DNA of 8,535 bases from an uncultured Rhodospirillaceae bacterium (lineage in GTDB: Bacteria; Pseudomonadota; Alphaproteobacteria; Rhodospirillales; UBA2165). Within the stretch, counting starts at the first letter, position 1, and each line of letters begins with the position of its first letter. Positions 6,343 to 8,535 of this stretch are shown here, piece by piece. The notes beneath the pieces are model-generated. The model saw only the letters and a program-made list of their open reading frames with translations, searched no databases and was not told the origin of the DNA. A program made the position numbers and the translations under genes. The stretch covers positions 1-8,535 of the forward strand of contig CAJXJM010000086.1 of NCBI GenBank assembly GCA_913054205.1, read 5' to 3'.

Positions 6343-7182
6343 CTACTTTGGTAAGAGTTGATGGCCGACAAGAATAGGCTCAAGAATTTCCTGAAGTTTT
6401 TGTAGGGCGCGCGCCTCGAGCTGACGCACCCGATCTTTTGACAAATTGAGGTCTTTACCGATCGTGGCAAAGGTTTTTTTGGCCTCACTCAAATATCTAT
6501 TGCGAACGATGAACTGCTCGCGGTCGGGTAAATTAGCAAGCGCTTTGGTGATAATACCGCTGAGTTGCAGACGATCGCCTTTTACTTCCAATGCTTCCTC
6601 CGGTGTCGGGGCATTGGACGCCAACATGTCTAACCAACTTTCATCACCGTCGCTGGAAATTTTAACATTTAAAGATTGGTCTTTACTGGTCACGCGGCGC
6701 GCCAAATTGCGTACATCCGCCGAAGTTGTTTCAAATCGTTCCGCCAGCCGGGTGACGATCTCATCACTGAGCGCATCGGCACCATCGATCAAATCAGCGG
6801 TCAGGCGCCGCAGATTGAGAAACAATGATTTTTGCGCGGATGTCGTCGAAAGGCGCACCATCGACCAAGACCGAACAATGTGATCCTGCATGGAGGCTCT
6901 AATCCACCACATCGCATAAGTCGACAAACGAACATTTTTTTCAGGATTGAAGCGCTTTACGGCTTGCGCCAGACCAACCATGCCTTCTTGGATAAGATCC
7001 GACAACGGCACACCTGAGCGGCGGTAGCCTTTGGCGAGTTTAACAACATAGTTAAAATGGCTGGTTATCAAACGATCAGAAGCTTCCTTGTCACCATTGC
7101 CGGCACGCAAAGCGAGCTCGCGCTCTTCCTCTTTTCCGAGGAAAGCGAAAATTTTGCTGGTTTTCCGCTCTTTTGCGGCCAT
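6343..7182 (-). CDS. rpoH: RpoH-family (sigma-32-like) RNA polymerase sigma factor
   Basis: This 279-residue sigma-70-family protein is of the heat-shock type. RpoH directs polymerase to heat-shock and related stress promoters; many alphaproteobacteria carry more than one copy. Region 2 is clear: RLITSHFNYVVKLAKGYR at 37-54, DLIQEGMVGLAQAVKRF at 62-78 and STYAMWWIRASMQDHIVRSW at 87-106. The RpoH box reads QKSLFLNLRR at 117-126 where QKKLFFNLRR is usual. Region 4.2 has the helix-turn-helix FATIGKDLNLSKDRVRQLEARA at 238-259. The start at 7182 has AAGGGTGG just upstream. A longer start at 7215 has no ribosome site and falls inside the candidate -10 box. The N-terminus before region 2 is short: FAFLGKEEE stands where relatives have a longer YL-x-I-x-P-x-L-x-EEE segment. 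It may be a second, specialised RpoH rather than the main one. Confidence 0.88.
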   Translation of the reverse strand: MAAKERKTSKIFAFLGKEEERELALRAGNGDKEASDRLITSHFNYVVKLAKGYRRSGVPLSDLIQEGMVGLAQAVKRFNPEKNVRLSTYAMWWIRASMQDHIVRSWSMVRLSTTSAQKSLFLNLRRLTADLIDGADALSDEIVTRLAERFETTSADVRNLARRVTSKDQSLNVKISSDGDESWLDMLASNAPTPEEALEVKGDRLQLSGIITKALANLPDREQFIVRNRYLSEAKKTFATIGKDLNLSKDRVRQLEARALQKLQEILEPILVGHQLLPK

Positions 7183-7185
7183 TTT

Positions 7186-7193
7186 CCACCCTT
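7186..7193 (-). promoter_or_regulatory. Ribosome binding site that decides the rpoH start
   Basis: Read on the minus strand, AAGGGTGG ends three bases before the ATG at 7182, with the AAGGG core at workable spacing. The alternative ATG at 7215 is preceded only by A/T-rich sequence. This is the main reason for choosing the shorter protein. Confidence 0.55.
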
Positions 7194-7210
7194 TAACATC
7201 CGTCGAACTG

Positions 7211-7216
7211 ATCATA
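7211..7216 (-). promoter_or_regulatory. Candidate -10 box for rpoH
   Basis: TATGAT on the minus strand differs from TATAAT at one position. A TTTTAA or TTTAAT stretch about 16-17 bases upstream would be a weak -35. A transcript from here would start near 7204 and give a short leader to the ATG at 7182. The surrounding 7211-7246 stretch is strongly A/T-rich. Confidence 0.35.
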
Positions 7217-7257
7217 TATAAAATTTGCTAATATTAAAATTTTTTTGTGAAATTCTT

Positions 7258-7308
7258 CCGTAAACTGCATTTTAGGGATACCATTCAAACGACCCTTAAA
7301 ATTTACGG
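7258..7308. promoter_or_regulatory. Imperfect inverted repeat upstream of the TetR/COQ9-like gene (candidate operator or leader hairpin)
   Basis: CCGTAAA (7258-7264) matches TTTACGG (7302-7308) in inverted orientation. Inside it, TTTTAGGG (7270-7277) is the near-inverse of CCCTTAAAA (7293-7301). The left arm has a few extra unpaired bases. The repeat ends 11 bases before the TetR-fold gene start, in the divergent gap shared with rpoH. It could be an operator for the adjacent regulator-like protein, or a hairpin in its mRNA leader that limits ribosome access. Confidence 0.5.
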
Positions 7309-7319
7309 ATTTGTGCGAC

Positions 7320-7901
7320 ATGGCCCGAAAAGCCGATCCAACAAAAAAGATTATAACTGCCACACTCAAATTGGCTGCGGCTAAGCCATGGCGTGAAATT
7401 TCAATGGAAGACATTGCAGAAGCTGCCAAAATTAAACTCGACGACCTCAACAAGACCTTTTCTTCGAAATTAGCGATCCTCAATGCTTTCAATCGTCAAA
7501 TAGATGATCAGACAGCGAAGTCGTTTGGCGAAGTTTCACCCGATGAAACGACGCGGGATCAATTGTTTGAAATCCTGATGTCCCGTTTTGATGCGTTACA
7601 GCCCCATAAAAAAGCGATCAAATCCATCTTGCGGGAAACTGTCCCCTACGATCCAATCGCAAGTATCTGCGGTTTGCGAACCGTGATGCGCAGCATGGGG
7701 TCAGCCTTGGATTTAACCGGCATTCGCGTCAGAACGCCGATTGGCTGCCTTAAAGCCAAAGCCCTTGCTGCAATCTATCTACGCGCCTTCAAAACCTGGC
7801 TTGGTGACGACAGCGCCGATATGGCTAAGACCATGGCACTCATTGATGACGGCCTCGCAAAAGCCGAAAATCTCGCCAAAATAGTTCCCAAAGCCGCTTA
7901 A
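7320..7901 (+). CDS. TetR-fold protein with COQ9-like C-terminal half
   Basis: This 193-residue, all-helical protein has a TetR-type N-terminal DNA-binding region: helix 1 near 8-21 and the helix-turn-helix over about 28-56 (SMEDIAEAAKIKLDDLNKTF, then SSKLAILNAF). The usual recognition-helix G and Y (AGVSKGTLYRHF-type) are replaced. The C-terminal part, KALAAIYLRAFKTWL and DDSADMAKTMALIDDGL at about 147-179, resembles the end of COQ9-family proteins, which share the TetR fold and bind lipid or quinone intermediates. Whether it regulates genes or acts like COQ9 is open. The ATG at 7320 has only a weak ACGG site upstream; a TTG at 7311 is less likely. It lies 13 bases before csaA and is divergent from rpoH, with an inverted repeat in the shared gap, so autoregulation is a reasonable guess. 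Confidence 0.75.
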   Translation: MARKADPTKKIITATLKLAAAKPWREISMEDIAEAAKIKLDDLNKTFSSKLAILNAFNRQIDDQTAKSFGEVSPDETTRDQLFEILMSRFDALQPHKKAIKSILRETVPYDPIASICGLRTVMRSMGSALDLTGIRVRTPIGCLKAKALAAIYLRAFKTWLGDDSADMAKTMALIDDGLAKAENLAKIVPKAA

Positions 7902-7914
7902 GAGAAAATTCCTA

Positions 7915-8250
7915 ATGAAAATAGAGTATCAGGACTTCACCAAAGTCGACATTCGTGTCGGCACGATAGTGCGCGCTGAGGAATTCCCAGAAGCCCGCAA
8001 TCCTTCTTTCAAAATCTGGGTCGATTTCGGATCTGATATCGGTGAGCGGAAAACATCCGCACAAATCATGCATCATTATGAGCCTGAAACTCTGATCGGC
8101 AAACAGGTCGCAGCGGTGGTCAATTTTCCAGAAAAACAGATTGGCCCGTTTATGTCACAATGTTTGGTATTGGGATTTCCAGATGAAAACGGCGAAGTGG
8201 TCTTGATCTCCCCAACCAATGACGTGCCAAACGGCGGTAAATTGTTCTAA
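7915..8250 (+). CDS. csaA: tRNA-binding protein CsaA
   Basis: CsaA is a small dimeric protein with the tRNA-binding OB fold of the Trbp111/YgjH group. In Bacillus it has been described as a chaperone associated with protein export. The 111-residue length is exactly that of the family. Motifs in order are VDIRVGTIV at 11-19, the FPEARNPSFK region at 24-33, KTSAQI at 46-51, VVNFPEKQIGPFMS at 68-81, LVLGFPDENGEVVL at 84-97 and the C-terminal PNGGKLF at 105-111, which serves the dimer surface in relatives. A purine-rich AAGAGAAAA before the ATG acts as ribosome site, 13 bases after the upstream stop. Co-transcription with the TetR/COQ9-like gene is therefore likely. No terminator is evident in the 78-base gap after it. 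Confidence 0.95.
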   Translation: MKIEYQDFTKVDIRVGTIVRAEEFPEARNPSFKIWVDFGSDIGERKTSAQIMHHYEPETLIGKQVAAVVNFPEKQIGPFMSQCLVLGFPDENGEVVLISPTNDVPNGGKLF

Positions 8251-8328
8251 CAAAACCCCCAACTATTGAAATCATTACATTTTTTGGAAGGTACCGGGTA
8301 CAATATAAGCCACATATTATGAGCTATT

Positions 8329-8535
8329 TTAAAGCGGAAGAGTTAACCTCGCACGCAATCCGCCGGCAGGCGAATCTCCCAACGCAATGTCGCCGCCATG
8401 TCCGCGGATTACATCTCGGGCAATCGACAGTCCTAATCCAACACCGCCGGTTTCTGGGTTGCGGGAATTTTCCAACCGGTAAAAGGGCTTGAAGGCGTCT
8501 TCCCGAAGCTCTTCCGGAATGCCGGGACCATCATC
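8329..8535 (-). CDS. Sensor histidine kinase, C-terminal fragment (EnvZ-like, runs off window)
   Basis: This is the last 68 codons of a histidine kinase entering from the right edge. The ATP-binding (HATPase_c) domain shows the G1 box DDGPGIP at fragment residues 1-7, the F-box-like AFKPFYRLENSRN at 14-26 and the G2 box GGVGLGLSIARDVIRGHGGD at 30-49. It ends with the closing strand GGLRARLTLPL. The phosphorylated His, N box and any sensor or membrane part are outside the window. Wording around ENSRNPETGGVGLGL is like that of EnvZ-type kinases in alphaproteobacteria, so an OmpR-like partner gene would be expected upstream, to the right. The kinase domain is certain; the EnvZ subtype is a judgement. 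Confidence 0.92.
   Translation of the reverse strand, partial: DDGPGIPEELREDAFKPFYRLENSRNPETGGVGLGLSIARDVIRGHGGDIALGDSPAGGLRARLTLPL

Noticed and set aside
7229..7236. TAATATTA palindrome in the rpoH/TetR gap
   Set aside because: Short self-complementary A/T strings are expected in such A/T-rich sequence; symmetry does not extend outward.
8251..8328. Terminator between csaA and the histidine kinase
   Set aside because: Neither a G/C-rich stem with a T run nor any clear symmetric element beyond the six-base GGTACC was found.

Overview
The window reads as chromosomal core DNA from an alphaproteobacterium of moderate GC content. Three things point there. The first is a minus-strand block lgt - MidA/NDUFAF7-type methyltransferase - pgeF. 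The second is a plus-strand block ubiK - ybjN-domain gene - proC. The third is a C-terminal histidine kinase fragment with an EnvZ-like sequence. From memory of alphaproteobacterial genomes, the two blocks often lie next to each other in divergent orientation; no search was run. Genes are tightly packed on both strands. I see no tRNA, rRNA, CRISPR array, insertion sequence, prophage gene or integrase.

Layout. 1-2204 (minus) holds the start of pgeF, a methyltransferase related to the complex I assembly factor NDUFAF7, and lgt (lipoprotein diacylglyceryl transferase), with gaps of 9-14 bases. 2205-2475 is a promoter-bearing gap with a doubtful 62-residue ORF and a hairpin. 2476-3381 (plus) is an orphan Bug/TctC-type solute-binding protein with no signal peptide. 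It meets hldD (LPS heptose epimerase, minus, to about 4391) tail to tail with overlapping stop codons. 4484-4804 (plus) is ubiK. 4805-5012 is a gap with a perfect DnaA-box match and several inverted repeats. 5013-6341 (plus) holds the YbjN-domain gene and proC. 6343-7182 (minus) is an unusual RpoH-family sigma factor. 7183-7319 is an AT-rich divergent control region with a strong imperfect inverted repeat. 7320-8250 (plus) is a two-gene unit: a TetR-fold/COQ9-like protein followed by csaA. 8329-8535 (minus) is the C-terminal end of a sensor histidine kinase.

Most genes serve the envelope (lgt, hldD, the EnvZ-like kinase), respiration and quinones (NDUFAF7-like methyltransferase, UbiK, possibly the COQ9-like protein), amino acid synthesis (proC) or protein stress (rpoH, csaA). 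I found no clear new multi-gene system. The items most worth a second look are the leaderless Bug protein with an altered binding loop, the compressed RpoH paralogue, the TetR/COQ9-like protein with the inverted repeat in front of it, and the ubiK-ybjN gap. Promoter and operator calls are judgements by eye.
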